Positions 20,015 to 29,317 of a DNA stretch of 41,133 nt are shown here, one piece after another. Positions within the stretch are counted from its first letter, which is position 1. Each line of letters opens with the position of its first letter. Origin of the DNA: Cylindrotheca closterium (Eukaryota; Bacillariophyta; Bacillariophyceae; Bacillariales; Bacillariaceae); assembly GCA_933822405.4 (NCBI GenBank), contig CAKOGP040002380.1, forward strand, positions 29,042 through 70,174, written 5' to 3'. Made by a program: the position numbers and the translations under genes. The notes beneath the pieces were generated by a model. That model made no database searches and was not told where the DNA came from. It saw nothing but the letters and a program-made list of their open reading frames with translations.

Positions 20015-21640
20015 ATGATGTATTCAAACCCTCCGACAGAATCGCCGAGTAGCAGTCCTTTTGAATTTGAAAGAATCAGCAAGGAAGTTGATTCAATCAT
20101 TGCACAATGCATGACCGAGACGCCTCATGATGAAAGGCAAAAGTCGTACTTGGAAGTCCATGAAGTTAGTAACGTGTTTGACGAGACTCCAGCGGCAGTC
20201 CAAGACGCTCTGGAAGGAATGAAGATGGAAATTCAAAAGATCACCAAGAATAGAGATGCTTTAACGCTTGCTGAATCAATGGACGAGGAGTACGTGAACG
20301 ATCCTTCCCTCCGTCTCAAGTTTCTTCGTGGTGAGAAGTTCAATGTAAAAAAAGCAGCACAAAAGTTTGTTCGGCATTTCGAATTGAAGTTGGAACTCTT
20401 CGGAAATTCTAAGCTTGTAAAGGATATCGAACAAGACGACTTGGGCGAAGGTGAAACTAAGGCTCTATATCTTGGCTACGTTCAATGGTTACCCCTTCGC
20501 GACATCAGTGGACGAACTGTCACAGTTTACTTCACGGGCAAAACAAGTGGCGAAGAAAGTGACGAAGCAAGAAGCTTATTGAATGTATGTATTGTCTCAG
20601 TGCTGAATGCAATGTATGAAGCAGATTGGATTAATCTTCCTCACGTGATGTTTGTTTTCTACTGTTTCAGGAGCTAAAAGTCTTCTTCTATTTGCGCATG
20701 ATAGCAATGGAAGATGAGGCATTTCAGAAGAATGGAGTGGTGCTTATCACTCTTACCGGAAATGAATCTGAAGCTAGGGAAAGCATGGAGCAGCCAGCAA
20801 TACAGAGCAATTTGAAAGAAAGGGCAAGGCTGGGCGAAGCCCTTCCTGGATACAATCAGTGCATTCATTTTTGCTTCTCAAACGTAACATCAATCGGCGC
20901 AATTGCAGTCCTTGGCATGGCTCGATTCTTGATAGCTGTAATGAGTAATTTCATAACGATACGCACTCGTATTCATAAAGGTGAGTTGGAAGGAAAGCTG
21001 AGCCTGAACCTACTTTTATGATTTTCATCCCTCACAAGCATTCCTACGAAATATAGGTGCATCACAGCATCAGTGTTTGAGCAAACTTCAAACATTTGGA
21101 ATCCCAGTTACTGTAATTCCCAAGTCACCGACCGATAATGATTATCACACCACTGTCCTGCAACGAAGAAAACGGTTGGAGCAAAAACGTCGTCAGCTCA
21201 AGCAACAACAGAACAATAAGTCTCGTCGTCAAATTGATGAGGAGCCAGAGCAGGTTGAGGATTCGGATGACGAAGGAGTTACAGTGTCCTTTGATCCTCT
21301 AGATGAAAAGTGCGGCTGGATCTGTGCTGGCCCGGCACCGCGCGATGTCATTCTTGGCCGTGGCCTGAAAAAGAACAATCATCCTGGAAATATTCGATTG
21401 CGAGCCATGGTGGAGGAACTAAGTGACGTATACAAGAGTAGTTCCAAGAAGGAAAAGACAGAAATCACTCAGAGAATAGTTGCAAGCATCCAAACCATTG
21501 GGAGGTTCCTAAAGGAGAGTGACATGATTGGGTGGATGGAGGTGCCCGATGATGTGGCTCGCATCAAAGTCAGTCACGCCTTCCGAGATATCGATAAAGT
21601 GAAGCGAAAGCAAGGCTGTGGCAATAGCCAGACTTTGTAG
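20015..21640 (+). CDS. Array copy D: Sec14/CRAL-TRIO-like protein fused to DUF6824, shortened C-terminus
   Basis: Exons 20015..20584, 20671..20980 and 21057..21640 give 487 residues. Introns are 86 bp (GTATGT...TTCAG, phase 0) and 76 bp (GTGAGT...TATAG, phase 1). Exon 1 is nearly identical to copy A over residues about 60-130, including DALTLAESMDEEYVNDPS. The basic linker (RRKRLEQKRRQLKQQQ) is followed by an acidic patch and DUF6824 (DVILGRGLKKNNHPGN, GRFLKES, GWMEVPDDVA). The stop TAG 21638-21640 falls where copies A and B continue for about 20 residues; the lost tail is still readable after the stop (KHQL, then EKPTR). The DUF6824 core is complete, so the protein is probably functional. 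Confidence 0.84.
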
Positions 21641-21811
21641 GGTCATAAGCACCAGCTGGATTGGTCCGCAGAGAAGCCCACCAGGGTGCACAGTAGAGCT
21701 GGCTTGTCGCCATCGTTATCAAGATACCAGATGATCCTCTATGGATACTGCTGGCATGTGAAGAAAGGAGAGACATTCGATTCAGTTTCCAAACTGCAAC
21801 AGCCACAATGA
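21641..21811 (+). other. In-frame coding-like sequence after the stop of copy D
   Basis: The frame of copy D stays open for 56 codons past its TAG, to TGA 21809-21811. The first part matches the C-terminus of copies A and B (GHKHQL against GQKHQL, then EKPTR); the last part (DSVSKLQQPQ) matches post-stop sequence of copy C. The remaining 21812-21978 is intergenic, with no gene seen. Confidence 0.55.
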
Positions 21812-21978
21812 ATGTCTACGATCGAACCGAACGTGCCAACACACCCACAGGAATGGCTTGCTAGTAAATGAATATAGCGGTGTCACATGTATATTCTATA
21901 TTGTATCATCACGTGGTTTAGTCTATTTTCTCAGTAGCCCAAATCCAAATCTATATATATAGTAGTAGCTTTCAAATC

Positions 21979-22305
21979 TCACTCATGGAGAAGTGCCATG
22001 AGCAGATTTTCCGAATCCACTACCAAAGTCTCCCTGGTTTTGTATAGTTGGACAAGCCATTGTCCTTTGCGGTTCGATGATTCATGTTTCACCTTGACAA
22101 TCTTTCCATTGAGTGCTGATGTTGCTCCTGTCATATCTTGAAGTACCCCAATGTCTCCGGATCCAATATCCAGGCTCATGATGGATGAATCATCATCATC
22201 ATCATCATCTTCGTTCTCGTCGTGATATGTCATCACATGGATGCTCTGTTTGGCATTCGACTTGTTGGTAATATATTGGTGACTGGTGTTGATGGAAGAT
22301 GTCAT
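21979..22305 (-). CDS. Short paralogue sharing the C-terminal domain of the PDZ-like protein at 25585-26169
   Basis: This is 108 residues from ATG 22305; the frame is open further upstream to 22680 but that part is not similar to anything here. After an acidic run (seven aspartates) comes a block of about 70 residues: MSLDIGSGDIGVL, LNGKIVKVKHESS, KGQWLVQL, and LVVDSENLLMAL. It aligns along its length with the C-terminal third of the 194-residue protein 3.3 kb downstream, but the PDZ-like part is absent. The pair flanks the HAD/FSP1 fusion gene, so one duplicated across it or they were moved together. The domain looks like a small beta-rich fold; I cannot name it. The start codon is uncertain. 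Confidence 0.6.
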   Translation of the reverse strand: MTSSINTSHQYITNKSNAKQSIHVMTYHDENEDDDDDDDSSIMSLDIGSGDIGVLQDMTGATSALNGKIVKVKHESSNRKGQWLVQLYKTRETLVVDSENLLMALLHE

Positions 22306-23020
22306 TCTGATGTTTCGGATGTGTGTGCTCGATTGATTGTGTATCACAAGCTTGTGTATCTGTATCTGTGTTTGTTCTTGTACTGTGCACTTTATGAGGT
22401 TGCCAAGGTGTCCCGCTTGTACATCACCATCATGATTCCCACTTGGAAACAAATACGAACCAAGATTCAAGACTATGAGAAAGCTTCGATGGAATCTGTG
22501 ATTGATTTTTGTGTTTGCGATGATTGGCATATAATAATTTTGCCAAACCCAAGACGTCACCAGTTCGAACGTCTGTCCGATGAAAAAGGTACGACTGAAA
22601 ACGAACAAAATTTGTCCTCGCAAACCGATACTTTTGATTCCATCACGAGAATGACAATAATGAAGGGTGCGCAATCTCACAGGTCTCTTGATCAGATGAA
22701 AATAGTAGGTAGGTAGGTATTGTTATTGTATAAAATTCCGGTTGCACTTTCAACATAGGGAACTAGATGGAAAGAACGCTTCACCGCTACTGCCAGGGTG
22801 CCAGGGTTCTCGTTGGGGGATCATGGCGAATTCCAACGCTCAAATTCTGCAGGTGTCTTATATCAAAATCCGAACTTTAAACAGAATACTGTTGTAAGCC
22901 ACAATAAGTATGGGTTACGGTTCTCATACGATTATGATACTTTTTCTTCGCCTTTTACACAAAACAAAACGGCAAACACAATTAAGCCTACCTACCATAT
23001 AGTCTATTGGATGAAGCACA
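22306..23020. other. Region between the short paralogue and the HAD/FSP1 gene
   Basis: No confident gene. Long open frames exist on both strands (minus to 22680; plus 22222-22716 starting at GTG), but neither shows motifs or paralogy. The promoter of the gene at 23021 should lie here. Confidence 0.4.
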
Positions 23021-25270
23021 ATGGAAAGCAATACGCATAACACTTGTTCGACAACCTATGATGTCTACGACATTGATGGAACGCTCACTCGACCTGGCCA
23101 TGATCTATGGTACTTGACGACCAAATCATTGGTGAAGGATGAGGTTGCCTTTGACAACCGAGTCAAGCGATGGAAGAAGGAAGTGAAAGAGAAAGAGAAA
23201 GAGAATGATAATGATGCTGTGATGAATGATGCAACTGAATCCAATATGAAGGATTCCATCCATATGGTCGCAGCCGCTACCAACAGCGATGGCGTTCTAC
23301 AGAAAGCAAAGTCCATCGCAAGCGATCTGATGCGGCAAGGAATCGTGTCCTCTGAATGGGCAACCTTTGTCAAGCAACGTATAGCTCAAGGTGCAACCCC
23401 CATCTTGAGCACCACCAATTATGAGGAAGGCGCACAGGGATTGATTCAGGCACTTTTGGAGGCGACATGGATCACTCAAGAAGAAGCGGACAAGTTTCTC
23501 GTATCAGGAACCAAGGTCAACTGGTCCGACCGATCCATTGTTCATTTCAACATGGACACGAAGAAGGCAATGGGCATTCTTCAAGCTACGGGCAAGGATT
23601 CCCTTTCAGAACTTGAGAATGCGGTGGAAAATGTCTTTGGGAACGATCCATTGGGCGGCGCCAAGGACAATGCCAAGCTGGAGCTTCCGCCAAGGATGCA
23701 TCGAATGTCATGGCTTCACTGGAGAGATACAGAGAAACACCGCATGCCAGTTGGCCTTATGAATGTTGCTATTGAAACGAATATGACGAGACGAAACTCA
23801 CCCATGGACAACGTGGCAAACACACGGATGCTGTCGACTTCAAGTCTAACTGGTTTCCCTCATGTCGTTGTGGTAGGCGGGGGCTTTTGCGGAGTGGTGG
23901 TGGCAAGGCTACTCCAATACAACACTGCCTGTGATGTCACTTTGATTGATCCAAAGCCTTACTTTGAATACGTTGGTGCACTACCCAAGTCACTCTTGAA
24001 CGAAAAGTTTTCTCGTGTCCCTCTCGCAACAGCGCTTCCTCATACCAGCATCATCCAAGGTTGGGCTGAATCGGTTAGCGACTCACACGTGGCCATTTCG
24101 ATTGATGGCGAAGGAGGATCCCATCCAGTCAGCATCAATATCACTTACGACCATTTGGTGCTTGCCACTGGATCCAACTACCCCGCCGGAATTAAATATT
24201 CTCACGATCATGATTCGAAGGGAGTCTCACGATTGATGGACCTGAAACAGAAGAAAGCAGAGGTGGTGGCCGCCAAATCGATACTCATTGTTGGCGGTGG
24301 CCTAGTCGGAGTGGAAATCGCCACGGAAGTCAAGAGTACCTATCCCAACAAACAGGTGACCATTCTGGATCGTCTCCCATGTTTGTTCCCACGGATCCTG
24401 GGAGGCCATGAACTGGTCAGCAACCGACTTGAAGAACTTGGCATTCTAGTTCATTTGAATCAAGAGGTGGATCGATTGGATCCGGATACCCACGAATACG
24501 TCACCCAATCAGGGCAGCGGTTTTTGGTGGATCATGCCATTTGGTGCGGAGGCCCACAACCCAATGCCACGCTCGTACCGTCTTTGGCCAATGCCTTTCC
24601 ATCCCAGAAGATTGCGACTGCCGATTCGCATCTAGACGCGGACGAATTCTTGAATTTGAAGGGTAGTAATGGCCGAGTATGGTGCGGGGGTGACATTTGT
24701 CGTCAGACTGGACATGCTGGACTTGGATTTGGAGGAATCGGAGAGGAAGCCACTGCCGCACGAGCCATTGAACAAGGTAGAGTCATTGCCCATAACATTG
24801 TTCAGAGCCTCAAGAAGAATGCAGAAGAAGAAGAGGAACAAGGCAACAAGGTCCCATTGGCAGTGTACGGGGAGCGCAGCGATGGTACTAGTGGTGGTTG
24901 TAGGGACCATCATAACAGCATCATGAGCGACAAGGCCGACATTCCAAGCATGATTGTTTCCTTGGGCGGAAATCGAGCTCTCGTGGTCATTGACAATTAT
25001 CCAGTGGAAGGTCCCTTCCGCCATTTGAAAGAGCAGGTGGAGAATCTGTTTCTCTCACAAATCTCACTTGGCGGCGCCAACTCTGGACGACTCCAAGACC
25101 CCTACGTTTTGTTGAACAAGGTGGATACGAATCGACTTGAGGAATATGCCCGCAAGAATATGGAACCAACCCTGAGGGATCTCTTGACCCCGGAACTTCC
25201 TCATCTCGTGCGCGATACCATGAATTGCTTTGTTCCAAGAGCTACATCCCGTCAGAAGCTGCGACCATAA
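23021..25270 (+). CDS. HAD-superfamily hydrolase fused to an FSP1/AIFM2-like FAD oxidoreductase
   Basis: Intronless, 749 residues from ATG 23021. Residues about 11-225 form a HAD subfamily IB-like phosphatase: nucleophile motif DIDGT (17-21), motif II around ILSTTN (128-133), candidate motif III lysine about 165 or 181-182, and motif IV GNDPLGGAKD (207-216). Residues about 278-640 are a two-dinucleotide-fold flavoprotein: FAD-binding GGGFCG (286-291), LATGSN (381-386), NAD(P)H-binding GGGLVG (425-430), and the second FAD motif WCGGD (554-558). The pattern is closest to AIFM2/FSP1 and type II NADH dehydrogenases, which reduce quinones with NAD(P)H. About 110 further residues follow. I see no transit peptide. 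Both active modules keep their key residues, so a bifunctional enzyme is likely; the substrate of the HAD part is unknown. Confidence 0.88.
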   Translation: MESNTHNTCSTTYDVYDIDGTLTRPGHDLWYLTTKSLVKDEVAFDNRVKRWKKEVKEKEKENDNDAVMNDATESNMKDSIHMVAAATNSDGVLQKAKSIASDLMRQGIVSSEWATFVKQRIAQGATPILSTTNYEEGAQGLIQALLEATWITQEEADKFLVSGTKVNWSDRSIVHFNMDTKKAMGILQATGKDSLSELENAVENVFGNDPLGGAKDNAKLELPPRMHRMSWLHWRDTEKHRMPVGLMNVAIETNMTRRNSPMDNVANTRMLSTSSLTGFPHVVVVGGGFCGVVVARLLQYNTACDVTLIDPKPYFEYVGALPKSLLNEKFSRVPLATALPHTSIIQGWAESVSDSHVAISIDGEGGSHPVSINITYDHLVLATGSNYPAGIKYSHDHDSKGVSRLMDLKQKKAEVVAAKSILIVGGGLVGVEIATEVKSTYPNKQVTILDRLPCLFPRILGGHELVSNRLEELGILVHLNQEVDRLDPDTHEYVTQSGQRFLVDHAIWCGGPQPNATLVPSLANAFPSQKIATADSHLDADEFLNLKGSNGRVWCGGDICRQTGHAGLGFGGIGEEATAARAIEQGRVIAHNIVQSLKKNAEEEEEQGNKVPLAVYGERSDGTSGGCRDHHNSIMSDKADIPSMIVSLGGNRALVVIDNYPVEGPFRHLKEQVENLFLSQISLGGANSGRLQDPYVLLNKVDTNRLEEYARKNMEPTLRDLLTPELPHLVRDTMNCFVPRATSRQKLRP

Positions 25271-25584
25271 TCTGAATTTTTTAGAGGGATCTCAATCGAT
25301 CCTGCCAGAACTTCCTCATCCCGTTTACGACACCTTGGATTATACGTCTTTGTTTCACAATCCCGTCACCAGCTACCGACATAGGAGGAAGAAGCACTTT
25401 TTTGCATACATACGATAGTGTAGAAATATTTGTCCAAGTGTAATACAGTTTTCAATGTTATTTTCACTAACGGCACAGTGCTATTATGCATTACATGATG
25501 ATATCATGATCTCTTTTCTCTATGGTAATCTATTTGAGTTGTGTGGCATGATGATGCCAAGACGAGTAGGCATACATGCAGTAA
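25271..25584. other. Convergent intergenic region (3' ends)
   Basis: This lies between the stops of the plus-strand HAD/FSP1 gene and the minus-strand PDZ-like gene. No gene is seen. Bases 25291-25330 repeat the CTTCCTCATC...GATACCATGAATT-type end of the coding sequence only loosely. Confidence 0.4.
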
Positions 25585-26169
25585 TTATGAATGAAAGGAT
25601 GAGATTGCAAAGAGATGGGCTTCATCCACAATCATCATCTTTCCGGTATCTTGCACTTGCACGAGCCATCGGCCCTTTTTGCTGGATTCTCGTTTGATTT
25701 TGACCATCTTTCCATTGAGTCCATCTTTGTCGTTTGTGCCATAATGAAGGACCAAGGTATCGCCAGCTGCAATTTCCAGCGTCATGGCACTGGTATCATC
25801 ATCATCGTCTTCTTCTTCTTCGACGTCCGCAGATGGTTTGAGCACGCGGACTTGAACCTTGAGGCTTTCCTTGATTAGTTTCTCAATTTCTTTGATTCCA
25901 CCTTCATAGCAAGACACATCCTGTTCTTGGAACTCTAGAAGTCGATCCCCGGGTTTGACTTGGGTGAACATTTCAAAGGCGCCATCCACGCGCTCAACAC
26001 GAATCACACCATCTTCGTCTTCCATGAGATGCAAACCCGCATTTTGTTTGAGACTCGGTTTTGTAATGCTGGCCCACAGAAGGTCCTTGACGTTGTATTT
26101 CTGAAGGAGATTGGTAGTCTTCTTGTTGTCGTTGTTGGTGGTGCTGGTGTTGCTATTGATGGCAGTCAT
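25585..26169 (-). CDS. PDZ-like domain protein with undescribed C-terminal domain
   Basis: Intronless ORF of 194 residues from ATG 26169. The N-terminus is Asn/Thr-rich. Residues about 38-110 look like a PDZ-type fold: NAGLHLMEDEDGVIRVERV, then VKPGDRLLEFQEQDV, then a helix and KVQVRVLKP; the GDRLLE.. element after a proline-glycine turn is typical of PDZ. An acidic run follows (about 115-125), then the domain shared with the gene at 21979-22305: MTLEIAAGDTLVL, LNGKMVKIKRESS, KGRWLVQV, MMIVDEAHL. PDZ modules bind peptide C-termini, so a scaffold or adaptor role is plausible. A TTG (CAA in the transcript) repeat lies directly upstream. Confidence 0.75.
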   Translation of the reverse strand: MTAINSNTSTTNNDNKKTTNLLQKYNVKDLLWASITKPSLKQNAGLHLMEDEDGVIRVERVDGAFEMFTQVKPGDRLLEFQEQDVSCYEGGIKEIEKLIKESLKVQVRVLKPSADVEEEEDDDDDTSAMTLEIAAGDTLVLHYGTNDKDGLNGKMVKIKRESSKKGRWLVQVQDTGKMMIVDEAHLFAISSFHS

Positions 26170-26974
26170 GTTGAGTTTGTTGTTGTTGTTGTTGTTGTTG
26201 TTGTTCTATTGCTTGGTGCTTTTATGCGCTTGGCACGATCTAATATTGTGCGGTTCTGAATCAGATGAGAAGGTCCAAGATCTCTTCATCAGTCAAAACG
26301 CGTTTGATACCAGTAATAAAGTGACCGTCAAATAAATACCAGATCTTGTGCGACACGAGCTCGACACCATATATGTGTGTTGGAGCGAGAAAACTTCGAT
26401 CGTTTGAACGGCAGAATTTTTTTGGTTCGGTTGGGTTCGAAAACCTGACAGCTGACTGACTGCTGACTGACACGACGGCAGTTTCACAACCTGCAGGCGT
26501 GCGGCAGGTAAAGTTTTTAATTTACCGTTGACTTTTGTGAGCGAACCGTTCCAAAACTTCGGTGGCTTCCTACCAATGACGTTTTTTGCACCTCGCATGC
26601 GGTCTTTTGCACGGTACAATAAACATATGTGCGATAAATTTTGGATGATTATTCGGGCACGCTTCTTCGCACGTGTCATGCGCGATATTTGAGTTCCACA
26701 AAATGCTTCAGGAAAGAAAAAATTGAATCACCTGTGAAGCTACCTGATACATATCCTATCGATACACATACGAATCTTTCCATTCCTCCTTCCATTATTG
26801 TGTTGTCACATCTGTTTACGGTATTTATTATTCTCAATCGAATACCAGAGCAACCAAGAAGTGTAGTTTGCATTCATTAACAGGATCAAGACCAATACCA
26901 AGACAGCAAACAAGAGACATCAACGCAGACAAGTTCCGTCATTGAAACACTGCACACACTACACACAATACAAT
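26170..26974. other. Divergent promoter region of the PDZ-like and exchanger genes
   Basis: No confident gene. A 128-codon minus-strand ORF (26293-26679) has an ATG but no recognisable motif. A short CTGACTGA-type repeat lies near 26448-26472. Transcription in both directions must start here. Confidence 0.45.
26177..26203. repeat. TTG microsatellite, nine copies
   Basis: Nine tandem TTG triplets lie 8-34 nt upstream of ATG 26169 on the minus strand, giving a CAA-repeat 5' UTR. CAA-rich leaders are unstructured and often support efficient initiation; that effect here is inference. Confidence 0.8.
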
Positions 26975-28953
26975 ATGACGAGTGGAACTACCCGGCAGAT
27001 TGAGATCTTCTTCTTGTGCTTCTTTGGCTTACTGTTAATATTACTCTTTCTCAGTAAATTCCTGCACAACCGACCCAAATTGCATTCGATTCTCAGCGAA
27101 CCAGCCCTGACGGTGGTCTTTGGAATCATATGCAGTTTTGTCATCAAGGCCCTGCAGAGAATAGATGCGTCCTCGGTCGGCGACGACGATGAATCAGATT
27201 CTGCCTATCTGGCCGAAGCCATTTTGGAATTTCCGACCCGAGTCTTTTTCATGGCCTTGCTTCCGCCCATTCTCTTCAATTCAGGATATCAGCTGCAACG
27301 CGAACTCTTTCACAGACATTTTGGAGCCATTTCTCTCTTCGCCTGTGTGGGAACCTGCATATCGGGATTCACAGTGGGATACTTGTTGTATATGGCTAAA
27401 CCATACTTTGGAAGTGATTTCGATCCTACATTGTTGGAATTGATGACCTTCGGATCCCTATTAGCCGCCACGGATACAGTCAGTGTGGTCTCCATTATGA
27501 ACAGCAAAAAGGTCGACCCTCACCTTTACAGTCTGGTCTTTGGAGAGTCCGCGTTGAACGATGCAGTCGCCATTGTTCTTTTTCATACCATGGCAGACTT
27601 TATGGTACAACACGGAGAAAACATGGATCACGACTCTTTTGTGGAATATGTTTGGGCATATTTTCTCAGCTTTTTGGTGGAAGCGCTGTGCTCACCACTC
27701 CTTGGAATTGTCTTTGCCTTTGGAATGGCATTGACCTTGAGATATGGAGACCTGAAGGAACATGCTCTCATTGAATTGTCTGTATTTTTACTGCCCATTT
27801 ACATTTCCTACATTCTGGCGGAAGTCCTGGGAATGAGCGGGATGATCACGGTATTCTTTACGGGAATGTTTGCCAAGCGATATATGGAGCCAAACGTCGC
27901 GACCAAGACTGCACAACATGCAGACGTCTTTTTCCAGTTGGCTGCCTTTTTGGCGGAAACTTCCATCTTTTTGGAACTGGGTCTCAGCGTATTTGGTCTA
28001 TCCGGAAATTACTACTGGAAATTCATTGGTATCTCCTTGGTTGTGTCGCTCGTGGGCCGGGCACTCAGCATTTATCCACTCGCCGTCATACACAACCTTT
28101 CGCTGACGCGTCTCAAAAGGAAGGAAGACAACGCCAACAACAGCAACAACAAGACAGAATCAACCATGGATGATTCGGTACCATCCCAAGGGAGCCATTT
28201 GACCAACGCAGTCTCCAATGCATCTTTTGAAACTCCCGTCAACAAACGAGACAAGCTGATCCCACTCAAATTCATGCACTTTTTGTGGTTTGCGGGATTG
28301 CGAGGAGCAGTGGCGTACGCCTGTGCCAGAAAGTTTCCCGATATTTATGGACACAATGCCGAATTCGTGGCAGCCACCATGGTCATTGTCGTATTTACCA
28401 TTGTATTCATGGGAGGTGCTACCGAATTGGTCATGGTCAAGTTGAAGATTTCCGTGGATGTCGATGAAAGGGAATACATGCGTCACTGGCATTCGAGAAG
28501 AAAGTTAAAAGGATTTCTTCATCGCTTTGGTAAGAACAATTGACTGCATGCATCTGAATTTGTCTGTTGCCAATCTCATTTCCTCACTCACTGACTCACT
28601 CACTCACCTTCTCACTCCCTTTTGCAGAATACCAATTTCTATACAAATGCGCGGTCGAAAAAGAAGACGAACGGGAACTCCCAGCAGAACCAATCCAAGA
28701 AATGGCCACATGGGAAGTCTCCAACACACCCATTCAAGCAACTAGTTTTGGAAAGACAGTCTTAGCCAATCAAGCGGACTCGCACCATTTCGAACACCGC
28801 ATGGATAACTATATCAATGGTGGTGTGGTAGTCATTGATCGTCTGAATCAACAACGCTTTAGCACGAGAACCTTGAGCGACGATTCCATGTCATTTGACT
28901 ATCGAAACGCGAGTGATCCGTCGGCGGTGCAATGCTGTGCCCAAATCATATAG
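26975..28953 (+). CDS. Sodium/proton exchanger, NHE (SLC9, CPA1) family
   Basis: Exons 26975..28529 and 28628..28953 (98-bp intron, GTAAGA...TGCAG, phase 1) give 626 residues; an in-frame TTG at 26942 was rejected as start. It is a multi-pass membrane antiporter exchanging Na+ or K+ for H+. Family signatures are visible: FFMALLPPILFNSGY (the amiloride-site region), LAATDTVSVVSIM, FGESALNDAVAIVLF (the transport-site ND pair), and GLRGAVAYACARKF. The sequence resembles the NHE6-9 endomembrane branch more than plasma-membrane NHE1, but that is from memory. A long hydrophilic loop rich in Asn/Ser interrupts the last helices, and the second exon supplies the cytosolic tail ending CCAQII. Without splicing the protein would stop five codons into the intron, with the transport core complete. 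Confidence 0.93.
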
Positions 28954-29317
28954 TACTACTACAAGCACAAGTTTTGGACCACAATACAAAAGTACAAACA
29001 ACAGAAACAGACAAGACAGGAAACCGACAAAAAAATTAATAACCCTATTATAGAGTGTACCATTAGATTAGTGCTGATTAATAGTGATAGTCAGAGTAGT
29101 GATCGGTATTTCTTTCTACTTTTTACAATATCTATGATTTCGACAACAATGATTGATTGTGTGATTGATCCTCTGGTGTATCTATGGAAGATCATGTATG
29201 TGTCATCACAATGTTGGTGCGGTAGCCAAGGCAAGACCAAGCATACGGCAGTGGAGGTGCAGCGACATTATGGTCAACCGAGAGTCTTGTCCTGTTCTAA
29301 TTACGAACAATTTGTTA
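28954..29317. other. Convergent intergenic region (3' ends)
   Basis: It lies between the stops of the exchanger and the glycosyltransferase. AT-rich; short ORFs here overlap the antisense of the transferase. No gene is seen. Confidence 0.45.

Noticed and set aside
22222..22716. 164-codon plus-strand ORF
   Set aside because: Begins at GTG and overlaps antisense the conserved short paralogue at 21979-22305; its hydrophobic stretch has no family signature.
26293..26679. 128-codon minus-strand ORF with ATG
   Set aside because: Located in a divergent promoter, includes a simple CTGACTGA repeat and has no recognisable features; kept only as a remote possibility.
28072..28492. Minus-strand ORFs antisense to the exchanger
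   Set aside because: Shadows of a strongly conserved coding region.
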